DNA of 64,000 bases from Sycobia sp. Sy_11 (GCA_018907035.1 JACCIC010000015.1:1218501-1282500); one strand, 5' to 3'. Positions 1 to 12,104 are shown, counted from the stretch's first letter. The notes: generated from the letters alone by a model not told the origin. Program-made: numbers and translations.

Positions 1-1496
1 GAGATAAATATTACGCTTACGGATTCGCACAGTCAATATTCGACTGTCATATGGCTGCGTTGTTTATAAGCGCACATAAATTCTTTATAAGATGTTGCTA
101 ACGTGAGTTCGTTTCAGAGTCGGCGTTGCATATACTTTAAATATCAAAGATCCATTCGCCGTATCTCCGCTCCCACCTCAGCTAGTTTACCTTATAGGGA
201 AGGTGCAGTATATATAGTCCTCTGAGTCTTGGTACAGAAAAGATACTTTGAAGTTCCTTCACAGTAATTCCTACATTTGCGAGGATTATCGGACATTTCA
301 GTGTGCTCAACTGAACAGTTAGTACGTTAATTCCAGCAGAACAACCATCTTCTAAGTTTTCTTTTGGAGACATATACTCCAAAGAAGCCGGAATAGACGG
401 TAATTATGCCTTCTTTTCAAAAGGAAGGTAAAAGTGATGTTTATCTCTAAATTGTATACGGCACTCGTTAAAATTACTATCTCGAAAATTATATCGACCT
501 AAATAATTAAAGTACAAGTAAAACTGTCGAATTTATAAGGTACGTTCATATGGGAATCTTTGCGATGAATAAAAGGCATTTTACAAAATTATGTAATATG
601 GAATATAGTGGGCATTTAGAAGTTCTAGCTTTCTCGTTAACATGAAATTTTTTTACGAAAACAGATATATCTTCATATATGAATGATTTTTCTTATCCAA
701 TTTATCATGTGTAGTTATTATACTTTGTATATGAGAGTCTTTCTCTAAAAATATAGCGAATTCGGCAAAAGTTGTAAAGAAGGATATTACTTTTCGAATT
801 GTTGTTAACAGGTGTCAAAATTATAACTATTGCGCGCCATTTTCAACTGAGTTTGGCTTCTCATAGCTTGCTTCATTCAATTTTTAACCGTACTTAAAAC
901 GTGTACCAAACATGTCATGTGTCACTCCATGAGACAAGAACAAAGTGCACATTAATATTATAATCAAATAAAGATAAATTGATAAATAAATAAGCATAAA
1001 GAAATGTTTATAATATAATATAGGTCTTATTTTACAGAACTATGAATAGGAAGGAACGCGTCTGTTGCCCAATCGAGAGTGAGTCCATGCTCCAAAAACT
1101 ACTTCAGCCTCCCACGCATCACATCGCAAAAATCCACTCCCTGGTATCGCTAGAGCTAATCAGCGCATCAAATGTCCTTCTTTCTCCATTTTACAGCCAC
1201 GGAATAGCGAGGGGCTTAAAAATAGACGAGATAATAAAATAGCTGTCTAAACTCCCGATCGTATTGTAAATATGCATACTGAACCATATCTTATGTCCGT
1301 GTCGCAACTGAGTAGTTTCTATAGTAAATGTTAAAAATAATTGTAATAATATAAATTACTTGAATTCTTATATAATACTACTTTAAATTTTTATGAATGA
1401 CTTTTTTTATATTTATTTCCAATTCTGTGCCTTTACATTCTATATTTCTATTTCTGCGTGAAGAGGTGATTGTATAAAATCATAAAAATAACTTCT
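1..1496. other. AT-rich stretch without a recognised gene
   Basis: I see no convincing coding exon, RNA gene or element terminus here. A short, less AT-rich patch near 1040-1245 has an open frame on the plus strand, but it has no recognisable domain and looks like repeat debris. Confidence 0.4.
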
Positions 1497-1898
1497 ATTA
1501 TTGTTATGAACAGAATCGAAACTAGATGTAAAAATTAGTATTAAGCCTTTAGCGTTTATAATTTCTAGAATAAAGTTTTATTAATCGATTCCATTCTAGC
1601 TATTATTATAATTAGTTCTACGTGAAATGTTTTAATATTGTTTGAATTCAAATTTAAAATAAGATATTTTCTTTATAGCCGATGATTATGTTATAGTTTA
1701 TGTTATATGTTTATAGTTTAAGAAAGTAGAAGTATAAAGATAAAATTAATTTATGATTTCGATTTTTGGAATTATTTAATCTGATACATATTAAAATAAT
1801 GCGTAATAGTTTTTAAGAAATTTTTATAATATCGCGTTGCCATTATATATATACATAGGTTCAGTATTTCTTTTGTAACTAAATATAGTTATAAATTA

Positions 1899-3074
1899 TC
1901 AGGTATGTGAATAAGTTTTTCCCGTTTTTTTTCAAATTTTGAGCCTTTATTGTGAAAAAATGGTTACAAATGAATTATTGAAAGTATTGGCCATCGCTAG
2001 CTACAACTTTTTCCCATCTTTCTGGCAACATACGAATCCCGTTGCGAAAAAATTCGACCGGTTTGGCCTCTATCCAGTCATCCACCCATTTTTTGGCTTC
2101 CTCGTAGGAATGGAAGTGCTGGTCAGCCAGGCCATGCGTCATCGATCTGAAGAGATGGTAATCAGACGGAGCAACGTCTGGACTATACGGCGGGTGGGGT
2201 AGGACTTCCCATTTGAGCGTTTCTAAGTATGTTTTCACCGGCGGTGCAACATGTGGGCGAGCATTGTCATGTTGCAAAATAACTTTGTCGTGCCTGTCGG
2301 AGTATTGTGGGCGTTTTTCTCGCAGTGCGCGGCTCAAACGCATCAATTGTCGTCGATAGACCTCGCCTGTGATCCTTTCATTCGGTTTCAGAAGCTCATA
2401 GTAAACCACACCTAGCTGGTCCCACCATATACAGAGCATGAGCTTGGCGCCATGAATATTTGGCTTGGCCGTCGATGATGATGCATGGCCGGGTAGTCCC
2501 CAAAAAACGCCGTTCGACGTCTCTCAGCTTCAGTTCGTACGGCACCCAATTTCCTTGCTTTTGGATCATTCCCATGGCTTTCAAACGCTTGGAAATGGTT
2601 GTTCGGTCAACTCCCAATGCTTCAGCAAGTTCTTCTTGCGTTTGACAAGAATCTTCATCAAGCAAAGTCGCCAATTCTCGATCTTCAAAGATTTGCGGCC
2701 GCCCGGAACGCTCCTTGTCTTCCACGTCGAAATCACCGCTTTTGAAGCGTCGAAACCATCCGCGAATACTTGAATCATCGACACAACCTTCTCCATAAGC
2801 CTTCTGAAGCAATCGATGCGTCTCGGCAGCAGATTTCTTCAAATTGAACCAATAAAGTGAAACTTCCCGCAAATGACGTCGACTCGGCTCAAATTTCGAC
2901 ATTTTCACGATATCAAAAATTTATGATGCGAAAAAATTTTAACTAATGTGTTAGTATGGAATTGTTGACATATGAATAAGCTTTGATTATGACATATGTA
3001 ACCATTGAATACTCGCACAGTATTGGTGGCGCTATCTCTTACAAAAAACGGGAAAGACTTATTCACACTCCTAA
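1899..3074 (-). mobile_element. mariner element with terminal inverted repeats
   Basis: The ends are inverted repeats: TCAGGTATGTGAATAAG at 1899 and the complement of TTAGGAGTGTGAATAAG at 3074, both continuing into a T(C/T)TTTCCCG block. TA dinucleotides flank both sides (1897-1898 and 3075-3076). The unoccupied site is visible in the other LTR copy near 10610-10640, confirming insertion into the LTR. The element is 1176 bp and carries a defective transposase on the minus strand, so it is likely non-autonomous. Confidence 0.9.
1975..2908 (-). pseudogene. mariner transposase, internally deleted
   Basis: This is a DD34D transposase of the mariner family, which cuts and pastes at TA sites. The 5' part (2396-2908) has the N-terminal helix-turn-helix region with GWFRRFKSGDFDVEDKERSGRP and ends after WVPYELKLRDVERRF. 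The 3' part (1975-2439) has YYELLKP, the second catalytic Asp in LQHDNARPH and the third in YSPDVAPSDYHLF. The two parts are in different frames. The stretch that normally carries the GDEKW motif and the first catalytic Asp is missing between them. The remaining codons are well preserved, so the deletion looks recent, but this copy cannot make an active enzyme. Confidence 0.88.
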
Positions 3075-3443
3075 TATATTGCGAGAAATGTTTACTTTTA
3101 AGATGGGAAGTAATGTAAATAAAAGATTGATTAATATTGTATTTGCGGGAGAATATATGAGTAAGAAATGTTATAAGATCTCCTCGGACAAAACGGCGCC
3201 GCACGAATTGTAAAAACTGTTTATAAATGATATGTAAGTACACACGAGATATTGAATAATGCTTAACGAAATCATCGGTTGGCGATTTGAAATCTTATTT
3301 TATAAGATATAATTTGAATTTTTGAATTGGACTCAATGAATTAATTTAATTGTGTTTGAATTGAAATTAATTAATTATTGAAGTCAGGATCGCGAGCAAA
3401 CCTTCGTTAAAGGCCACAAACTGTATACAACTAAGGTATACGC

Positions 3444-3714
3444 TTGATCCGTACCATGACGGGTAAAACCGAAGATTTTCCTGAAAACTGACTTCTATAT
3501 GATTTACAACTAAGGTAATCAAATATTAGTCGGAGGAAAATCTTGAGATTTTACGAAAGAGGTTTGACTGGTTATGCTTCCATAAAAGCAATTGATCCGT
3601 ACCATGACGGGTAAAATCGAAGATTTTCCTGAAAACTGATTTTTATATGATTTACAACTAAGATAATCAAATAATAGTCGGAGGAAAATCTTGAGATTTT
3701 ACGAAAGAGGTTTG
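3444..3714 (+). repeat. 148-bp-period direct repeat inside the BEL LTR
   Basis: A block of about 123 bp starting TTGATCCGTACCATGACGGG occurs at 3444-3566 and again at 3592-3714 with few differences. Each copy runs to the motif GAAAGAGGTTTG. The inverted LTR copy has only one such block plus a diverged remnant, so this is a tandem duplication within the LTR. Confidence 0.75.
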
Positions 3715-4249
3715 GACGGTGTCAGATTACCACCTCAGGTTCTCCGACCGTCCGGCTGCGCGAAGTGTTTAGGCTGCGATCGACGAATGGGGCTTATCGC
3801 CCGAAATTTGACCCCCGATAAGAAGAAAGTCTATAAAGGGCGCTGTTTGAGCGCAGAAGGCATTATTCGTATCTCGTCTGTACACTAAGGTGATTGCTAT
3901 TTGTATTTTACGTTCATTATATATATTAAAATTCAATTAGTTCAACACAAGTTTTTAAATTGTTATTGTTTTTAAACCTCCCAGCAGTAGTATATTACAA
4001 TTCTAGTAGATTACGTCACACCTTCCCCCTTACGCATAAAGATGTTCCTTATCGAGGAGCGTCTAATTTACAACCAGTATAATTATATATTCGCTTTCTA
4101 TGATACGTGCGCAACATTTTATAATTAAGACATCAATATTTGTAACTGCATAGTTTTAGGATATAATATATTATGTAACGAAAGTCGTTATGATTAGAAA
4201 AATTTCAATTTACTCCAAAGTTTATTGGCTTTAATTTGTTTTTGTGTAA

Positions 4250-5745
4250 CTTGTCAACTATGAAGCTAGATTTTATTTTAATTTTCGATTCATTTCGCTT
4301 ATAATTTCGACTATGTAAAACGGACCTGTACTGTGTTTAGCGAATCTTAAGGTACGTAGTTCCTTTAATAAATATACAAAATCGCCTGCTTGAGGTTATT
4401 GATTTTTGAGGATTTTATCAGAATAGTTTTTATATTCTTGTTGAGATTGGGCGATATCCTCTGCTACTTTCGCTTGGGTATATTGTACTCTATGAAAAAG
4501 ATTATCTACTCGTGTAGTGTATAAGCAAGGGATTCATGTACATGTTTATTGTATGAAAACATACCAAACCAATTCCATTGATCCCAACTATTATCTGGGC
4601 AATATGGTCTGAGGTACTCAATAAATGTATGATGAGATCTTTCAAAGATCCTAGAGATTCATGATGAAACGAAGAAGATTTTATTCGTTTAATTTTTAAA
4701 CAGTAATTACATCTGCATACTTCGTTAAACAACTTTGCAGTGTGAGTAGATATTTATTGCCTAAAAAGAGGTAATAGGAAAAGGTCGTACGATATCTATC
4801 TGTATTTTATATAGTGTTGCTATAGCAGTGTTTGTGATTTGCATCGGCAGGTACGTCTTAATCCGAGTTAACTTATTTTCCTGGCAGCTTTTACAAGACA
4901 GAGTATATTGACCGATATCATCCTTCATATTTTACCAATAACAATGGTTCGAAATGCTTTTGTAGACTTTGTTTATGCCATGGTACTACTGACTAATGAA
5001 TTATGATACTCCTTTACTCTACCCACTCTCTCATATTCTTCAGAAACGTGTAAGCCTATAGCACAAACAGTGACATTGATTTTCGGTTCTTGAAAAGATT
5101 TTAATAGCATATTTTCAATTATTTCCCAAGGAATATTTTCAATGCCAAGATAGCTTTTTGATATTTTATATAATAATAATTTCTAATACCGAGTTTTTTA
5201 AAGAATCAAAGCAAAGTATAATATCTAGTTTTAATATAGTTCTATATTCTGATTATCTGCTTGTTTTCTGACAACATTATATATTTATACTGTCTGTTTT
5301 AAAGATAATTACTTACCCAACAGAGAAATTCAATTTAACTCAATTTTGCGCATTGAATACGCCTTCTTGAACAGATTCCTTACCGATGGGCGTATTCGAA
5401 ATACAATCAGCAGATATAAAATGAATTACATGTGCGCTACTCATAAGCAAACAATCATTAGTGTCCAATATTGTTTTAGATGTCATATAGAACATAGGTT
5501 GGTTATTTTGGATGCTGCATTGCTCTTTTCCATTTGAAGTTCCTGATGCACCTTCTCTGACTTTCAGACTCTCGGGTCTTCACATATTTGAGCATTACAT
5601 TAGAGTTTTCATTAGAATCCAAAACCGATGGGTAGTTTGCGCAAACATCAATCTTTTGCATATACTTCGAAGGTTCACACGCGGCTTTTTCAATATCGAT
5701 AGAGTTACTAGATAAGGCATTCGCATTCTAATTTATACGACCAAC
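4250..5745 (-). pseudogene. Ty3/gypsy pol remnant (end of RNase H plus integrase)
   Basis: Reading the minus strand in several frames gives a degraded gypsy-type pol. Near 5740 there is an ANALSSN motif like the end of the RNase H domain. At 4900-4960 a zinc-binding segment SCKSCQENKLTRIKTYLPMQ is followed by IDIVRPFPIT, which carries the first catalytic Asp. Near 4600-4680 a GSLERSHH-like segment carries the catalytic Glu, and at 4380-4440 comes the GDFVYLLKE motif of the integrase C-terminus. Frameshifts and stops interrupt every segment. No LTRs were found around it. It lies between the BEL LTR and the duplicated spacer, where the missing exons of gene A would be expected. Confidence 0.72.
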
Positions 5746-6159
5746 TTTGTATATTATTTTGAAATTATATTCTCTGAATATAATTTTTTTTTAACTCGGA
5801 GAAATAGACAATTCAAAAATTTATTCTGTTATTTTTGATGTTTCATTCATAAGTAAGAATAAAAAAATTAATTATGACATTTAATTATGTAGATGCATCT
5901 AATATTATTGTTATAAATAAACTAGATAATAGATATTAATGGTATAATTAATATAGTTATCATAATTGATATAATAAATATAGTATTATTAATGCATTAA
6001 TTATAATTTTAAAAGAAATGTTAGTTTTATAAATAATATAAATTGTTGGTATCATTAAGATTAAAATAATTATGACTATATAAATAATACATAAAAACAA
6101 TAACAATTCTTAGTAGTAATCATATCCTGTAATAATTAGTTAATAAATAAAATACTTAC

Positions 6160-6223
6160 CATTACTAATAAAATGAATCCATAATATGTAAAAAAGAAAG
6201 TGTTTCAATTGATAAGACTTCAT
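6160..6223 (-). pseudogene. Orphan signal-peptide exon of a serine protease homologue (gene A)
   Basis: This 64-nt exon starts at ATG 6223 and ends at a GTAAGT donor. It encodes a 21-residue signal peptide beginning MKSYQLKHFLFYILWI, nearly identical to exon 1 of gene B. Exons 2-4 should lie at lower coordinates, but I find none in the window. That space holds gypsy debris and the BEL LTR. The exon is therefore probably a non-functional by-product of duplication, unless distant exons lie beyond the left edge. Confidence 0.7.
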
Positions 6224-8560
6224 TCTGAAAAAACTATTGGGTGGACAGTGTTAGTTAGCACAACTTTAATTGAAATAATATAAAGTATAATAAAGCCTCA
6301 TTTACAAAGATATGACTTGAGGTATGAATATATTTTTTTCACCTTGTAGCAAAAAAATATATTTTCGTTTTCTATATCTATAAATGTGAGTATTCAGAAA
6401 AAATAGAATAGTATTAAAATTTGTATTAATAATAATTTAAAATCGTGAAAAGGTGTAGTTCTAATATTATCAAGCATGACTAGCTTTAATAACACAAAAA
6501 AATATCTTTCATTAGTTTAAAGACTACAAGTGTTAGATAATATAAGGTGATTCATATTCATCATGTACTAAATAAACTCGCGTAATATATACACAGATCA
6601 TGCCAGCTTACATGGTATAATATAACACGATCAAATTAGATTCATTTAATGGTAACTCAAATGGTCACTCTATTGACAGGAAAGATACTCGAATTCTATA
6701 ACATAATATTATCGGCACCTAGGCAGTTTTCTCCGCAGTGCGAACTTTTGCGATCTGCCATGATCAAGATTAGCATTAAAAAAAGACTTCTATTTGAGCT
6801 ACTCATCAGACCAGATCTCGGATAATTAGTTCACAGTTAATTTCTATCAGTTACCGTTCGTGTAAACTACATTAATTGCACATGTTCATTGAGCATTAGT
6901 TAAATTCATTTTAGTACTATATTATGAAAAATGAATATTTATATTCGATTGTTATAGAGAAGTTTGTCAAATTCTATTATTATAGGCAAATTGAACATAC
7001 AATATTATATTATTAGATCTGAAATTGGACGGGGAGAGATAGAGAGTAAGAGATAAAGAGAGGGTGAGAGAGGCACTTAGAGACAGGAAGCGAAAATAAC
7101 CGGTCAGTTCTGCCATTTTTATTCCAGTATTATCAATATGTTACATTAAACCCCCGAGCTATTTTGAATTTTCTTTTTCTTTCTCATATCAGATTCCAAT
7201 ACACATATCAAATTACTTCCCTTTTGGGCAGCAGGAAAAGAACTTATTTTGAAACAATTATTTTTACCAAACATATCAGATGTAGTTATTAGGTAGTTTA
7301 CAAATGAATTTCGGTTGCGCTAGAATATTATACCACGACATTGATTTACTTTCCTTTGATATTATTTCTAAATAAAATTATTAATGTCTTGAAAGGAACT
7401 CTAGTGGTTTGCAGAACTCTGTTGTCTAAGGTGTGACAGAAATTTTGCTAAATGACAATTTTCTTGGTTGGCACTGTTTAGATGCTTTAACATAAAAATG
7501 TCAAAAAAAATTTAGGATCTAAGATGATAGCATTTATTTTATGCAAATATATAGAAGAACCGGCTACCAATAAGATACATGAACTACAAAAATTGAGTTT
7601 TAAACTTTTACTTTATTATTGAAATAAATTTTTTTTATCTATGTATTTCTTTGCTATTGTTATTTGGTCTTTTGTTCATATACATTTGTACTGTTTTTGG
7701 TCATTTGATCATATACATTATTATTATATACATTGTATTATTTTTTGTTTATTTGGTCATATACATTTCTGTAGTGCCTCATTTATTATTCTTCATCAGA
7801 AGATATTCGATTCCACAGTTATTATTTACTGATTCTTCTAATACATCCATTGCCTTATGTTGTTAATTATTTCTAACTTCTAGCTATTGAATTAATTATA
7901 CATTCCTCTGCACACCTTGGCATAATTAATTCTTTAAGCAGTATTAATCACACGAACTCATATCGTGAGAGAGCATATAAGTCCAAGGTCGAGGACGTCA
8001 CACTTTATATCATTAAATAAATTATATGATCATCAATATTTTTTTCTAATCAATCCTTTGGAATTATTTTCATATTTGAAGCGATTTTATTATATCATTG
8101 TAAAATCTTCAAAAAAAACAAAATTTTTTTAGTTAAAAAGTGCGTAAGAGAGAAAAATTAGATTGCAAAATAGAAATTTTTCTTTACATGGTTTTGTTAC
8201 TTAATTATTGTTTGCAACTCCATCGAAATAAATAATATGCATCTGTCATATATTTGATGTTCAGGATGAAAGTTTTCGATTGTTAACTTCAGTAATGCTC
8301 AATGAGAGAGCATTACTCATGTATATTTAGGTTTAATTAGATCAAAAGTTCTATGTTTATAAAAAAATAATTCTGAAACATTGTTTGAAATTTTTTTCTA
8401 AATATGATTGATAAAAAAATATATACAAATCACAAAGGTAAAAAATATTCGTACCGAACGGAAAACGCATAAAAAAATTCAATGCCTTTGCGAAAAGAAT
8501 AAAGAAAATTTGGTGATGGCATTGACATCAATTATAAATTTGACTAATGGTTGATCAATA

Positions 8561-8613
8561 GGTTTGCTTACCAGATATCTTTTGCATATAAGAAATGGAG
8601 CACTTACATTAAA
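8561..8613 (-). pseudogene. Decayed last exon of a D-type serine protease homologue (pseudogene P1)
   Basis: On the minus strand a TAG acceptor is followed by a sequence reading FNVSAPFLICKRYLV, matching the start of gene D exon 4 (FDAGAPFVISKRYLV). A deletion then removes several codons before SKP. The copy at 22552-22613 is similar. The region to its left (about 7900-8330) matches the 3' flank of gene D (53580-54010), so this is the remnant of a whole gene copy. Confidence 0.75.
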
Positions 8614-8649
8614 CTACAAAACATTACTATATGTGTGTCACTAGGATAA

Positions 8650-9235
8650 ATTTATGATATTAAATTAATAAATATTTTTATCGGTCTTACAGTCTTTATA
8701 ATATAATATATTAGCTAAAATAATGACAGTCAAACTGTCCTTGTTTATGTTCACACCCGTAAAATCTGAAATAACACTTATTACTACGTAAATTATATTA
8801 AAAATTAAAAATAAAAATAAAAATATAATAATAAATAAAATAAAAATAATAAAAGAAATATTCTATGTTAGTAAAGGACAATCTGATCTTTACTATGACA
8901 ACAGCCTACCCTTAAATTTAAAATTAACCACCTTAAATTTAAAATTACTTTAGTGTCCGACGTTTCGAACCGTTACGGTTCATCCACAGGAACTAAACAT
9001 TATTTTATTTTTATTTATAATTTTTAATATAATTTATTGTTATAATAAGTTTTATTTTAGATACTATGGGGGTGAACATAAACAAGGACAGTCTGACTGT
9101 CATTATTTTATCTAAGATATTATATTACAAAGATTATAAGACCGATGAAAAGATTTATTAATTTAATTCGGAACAGTGGAAATAAGTAGAATTTTTAATT
9201 TTAATAAATTAAAACAATTCAAAAAATTTTATTCA
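8650..9235. mobile_element. Penelope-like element remnant with inverted terminal arms
   Basis: The left arm (about 8672-8765) and right arm (about 9068-9165) are inverted copies of each other, including the GGTCTTACAGTCTTTATAAT block and a GACAGTC...GACTGTC inverted repeat at 9087-9101. Between them is an AT-rich stretch and a hammerhead-like motif (8955-8993). The same arms occur near 14.1, 23.5 and 37.3 kb; the 23 kb copy encodes the Penelope-type C-terminus, which identifies the family. No coding sequence survives here. It sits in the last-exon/intron region of pseudogene P1. Confidence 0.7.
8955..8993 (-). ncRNA. Hammerhead ribozyme-like motif, variant core
   Basis: On the minus strand GTTC is followed by CTGTGGATGA, a stem II of ACCGTAACGGTT, then CGAAAC, GTC and GGAC closing stem I. 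It matches the intact motif at 23381-23420 in layout, but the first core strand is CTGTGGATGA rather than CTGATGA, so activity is doubtful. Confidence 0.5.
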
Positions 9236-10659
9236 TAGAACATTTCAAAAAATTATCATATAATTTTATTTCTTCTTTGAATCGAGTGTCAGAGATAAAA
9301 TTTGTATTTGAAAATTTCGAGTTGATCTTACAAGTTCTTATTAAGTTCAAAGTCAAATTGACCATTTGATTATCACACGGGTAAAATTTCAGGATATAAT
9401 ATTAAATTTCACTTATTAGTCAATTTTTATCTTTGTTGATAATAATTTTGGGTATGTTGTTTTAATTCTAAATGAACGCGAAATTTAATCAATTACATCA
9501 CGAGATTATACCTGATTCAAATTGAGCCTAATCTTATCTGTGTACATTAAATTCAATCGTTTTAATTTCGATTTCAAAAAAATCAAAACTACTGTATTTT
9601 TTTCATACTCTATAGTTCTATATTATGCTTAAAATATAACATAGATTTACTATTTAGCCAAAGATTTTTTTTGCACATTCTAAAACCAAATAACATTTGT
9701 ATTCGTCCTATTTAAACTGTGATCTCTATTCTAAGAAGATCAAACATACAGAAACTTTAGAATATACTAATTACTGGGATGTTTGAAATAATAAAGCTTC
9801 AAAAGGTTAATGTTCAATAAATTGAAATTTTAATGTATGTATAATAAGAGAATAACACAAAAATAACAATCACCTCAGTACAGAAGAGAATCGAATAATG
9901 CCTTGTGCGCTCAAATAGCGCCCTTTATAGACTCTCTTCTTATCGCGGGTCAATTTCGGGCGATATGCCCCATTCGTCGATCGCAGCCTAAACACTTCGC
10001 GCAGCCGGACGGTCGGAGAACCCGAAGTGACAATCTGACACCGTCCATGCTTCTTTCAAAATTCTCGAGATTTTCTTATAGCTAAAATACAGTCACCTTA
10101 TTTGTGAATTTGCAGGACAGCTATTATAAAGAAAATTTCCGAATTTTCCGTCACAGCACGGATCAATTGCTTTTATGGAAGCATGACATAAATCATATAA
10201 AGGCAAGTTTTCAGGAAAATCTTCGATTTTACCCGTCATGGTACGAATCAAGCGTATACGTTAGTTGTATACAATTTGGTGGTCTTTAACGAAGGTTTGC
10301 TCGTGATCCTGACTTCAATAATTAATTAATTTCAATTCAAACACAATTAAATTAATTCATTGAGTCCAATTCAAAATTTCAAATTATAACTTATAAAATA
10401 AGATTTCAAATCGCCAACCGATGATTTCGTTAAGCATTATTCAATATCTCGTGTGTACTTACATATCATTTATAAACAGTTTTTATAATTCGTGCGGCGC
10501 CGTTTTGTCCGAGGAGATCTTATAACATTTCTTACTCATATATTCTCCCGCAAATATAATATTATATCAATCTTTTATTTACATTATTTCCAATCTTAAA
10601 ACTAAATATTTCTCGCAATATAATTTATAACTATATTTAGTTACAAAGGAAATACTACA

Positions 10660-10661
<2 letters not shown>

Positions 10662-10714
<53 letters not shown>
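10662..10714. repeat. (AT)n microsatellite
   Basis: A run of about 53 bases of alternating A and T lies within the BEL LTR. The partner LTR has only a short ATATATATAC tract at 1845-1856, so the array expanded in this copy. Confidence 0.9.
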
Positions 10715-10715
<1 letters not shown>

Positions 10716-10751
10716 GGCAACGCGATATTCTAAAAAGTTCTTATAAACTAT

Positions 10752-11790
10752 TGTTCAGGATAAGGCGTGCAAACGGAAAAGGAGAGGGAAATAACGAATG
10801 AAGGAAACTTTCAATGTATTTATTGTCGATTTACTCGATTAAAATAACATACGTACAAGGACAAGATAAATACTTTAATAATATAATAAGTAAACGAATA
10901 CACACATCAATACAATAAAATGCGCGATCTGTCTCTTCGAGTATTCGGCACAAGAGTCCTCGTCCCTCTGCCCATGCACTTATTCCCTCTTCCCCCGCTC
11001 GGGAAGGAGAAAAGGAGGGGGAAGCACCCCCCCCCGTCGCGAGTAGCAATGAGCTGAGCAGCCGTCTTCAAGCGTCATACACTACAACTGTTGCCCGTTC
11101 CCTCGCCTACCTCTCACCTCGCCGTGCCTGGCTGAGGGTGCCACTCCCCTCAGCCATGGGGTGACCTCAAACATAGGCGGGTCAGAACGCCTCGAGAAAG
11201 ATCCTAGTCGTCCTTTCGGAGACTCTATGGTCTCGGACACTAGTAGACCTTTCCGAGCGAAGGCTGTGAGCACCGTCTGAATGGACGCGCGCGTCACGTT
11301 GGCGCAAAGTGGGAGGAGTAGGGGTGCATAGACGTTCCGTTTGAAGACGCCTGTAATAAGATCCTCGGAGCCAAACGGCGCAAATGTTATGGCCTTCAGT
11401 TTTACAATTATTTGCTTTCTTTCGGACACGTAGTATTAACATTCAGCTTATATACTAAGTTTATTACATTGAGCTTGTATACATTTTTTCCAGTCGCTTT
11501 ATGGACGCAGCGCGGCGCTAATTATAATGAAATCCCTACATTTACCAGACGCAGCTGGCTTGTGTTTTATTGCAGCTATTTTGCTCAGTTTTTGCACGCT
11601 TTGAATAGAATAAAAAAAATACGCATATAACGGTCATACTAACGCACAGACTCATCACAGACCACCCGAAATTACAACTCGCACCAGCGCTGCTATTGCT
11701 CGTTCGTCACCGATCGACGTAGCGCTGTAGGAAGGAAACGTTCTTTTTAAATATCTGGCTTTACAACCCGAAAAGTTTACAACCCGAACA
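10752..11790. mobile_element. Nested solo LTR (BEL/Pao-like termini)
   Basis: This 1039-bp insertion starts TGTTCAGGATAAGG and ends CAACCCGAACA, with an imperfect TGTTC(A/G)GG inverted terminus. A 5-bp duplication ACTAT flanks it (10747-10751 and 11791-11795), and the uninterrupted site is present in the other LTR copy near 1805-1815. It is distinctly GC-richer than its surroundings and has no retroelement coding sequence. The TG...CA ends and 5-bp duplication indicate a solo LTR. Assignment to BEL/Pao rests only on the TGTTC start and is tentative, as is orientation. Confidence 0.75.
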
Positions 11791-12104
11791 ACTATTACGC
11801 ATTATTTTAATATGTAACAGATTAAATAATTCCAACAATCAAAATCATAAATTAATTTTATCTTTGTACTTCTACTTTCTTAAACTATAAACATATAAGA
11901 CTATCAACTATAAAAAAAAATCTTATTTTAAATTTGAATTCAAACAATATTAAAGCATTTTACGTGAAACTAATTATAATAATAGCTAGAATGGAATTGA
12001 TTAATATAAACTTTATTCTAGAAATTATAAACGCTGAAGACTTCATACTAATTTTTACATCTACTTTCGATTCTGTTCGTAACAATTCTCCCCCCGTACA
12101 AAAT

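Larger units (their letters stand above)
1502..3999 (+). mobile_element. BEL/Pao-type solo LTR, interrupted by a mariner
   Basis: The sequence starts TGTTATGAACAG and ends near TATTACA. It is the inverted counterpart of the LTR at 9758-12084, alignable along its whole length once the nested insertions are removed. Five-base flanks are ATTAT (1497-1501) and ATTCT (4000-4004), a target duplication with one mismatch. The LTR is about 1.3 kb without the mariner. No internal BEL coding sequence adjoins it, so it is most simply a solo LTR left by LTR-LTR recombination. It is assigned to BEL/Pao because its partner copy is attached to BEL pol sequence. Confidence 0.75.
5938..8640. repeat. Segmental duplication, copy 1 (gene A exon 1, promoter and spacer)
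   Basis: This block aligns to 19293-22650 with only scattered substitutions and small indels once the insertion at 21429-22117 is removed. It holds a signal-peptide exon, its upstream region, a GA-rich tract near 7030-7075, a stretch of short TTTGGTCATATACAT-like repeats near 7665-7770, and a decayed last exon of a D-type gene. A more diverged version of the same spacer flanks the nested elements at 35559-36020 and 53047-54110. Confidence 0.9.
9758..12084 (-). repeat. 3' LTR of the BEL/Pao element, split by a nested solo LTR
   Basis: It starts TGTTACGAACAG at 12084 and ends TATTCTA at 9758, about 1.28 kb without the nested insertion and its duplicated target. It is the inverted homologue of the LTR at 1502-3999. 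The terminal CA appears mutated to TA. Confidence 0.8.

Noticed and set aside
1042..1242. Open frame of 66 codons
   Set aside because: No homologue recognised, no splice context and no repeated copy in the window.
3691..3888. Cys-containing 65-codon open frame
   Set aside because: It lies inside the BEL LTR, and the corresponding frame is interrupted in the inverted copy.
7641..7866. Open frames of hydrophobic residues in the duplicated spacer
   Set aside because: They translate short tandem repeats; the frames differ between the two duplicate copies, so they are not conserved as proteins.
10831..11630. Several open frames in the GC-rich block, on both strands
   Set aside because: They fall within a solo LTR delimited by a target duplication; GC-rich sequence has fewer stops by chance.
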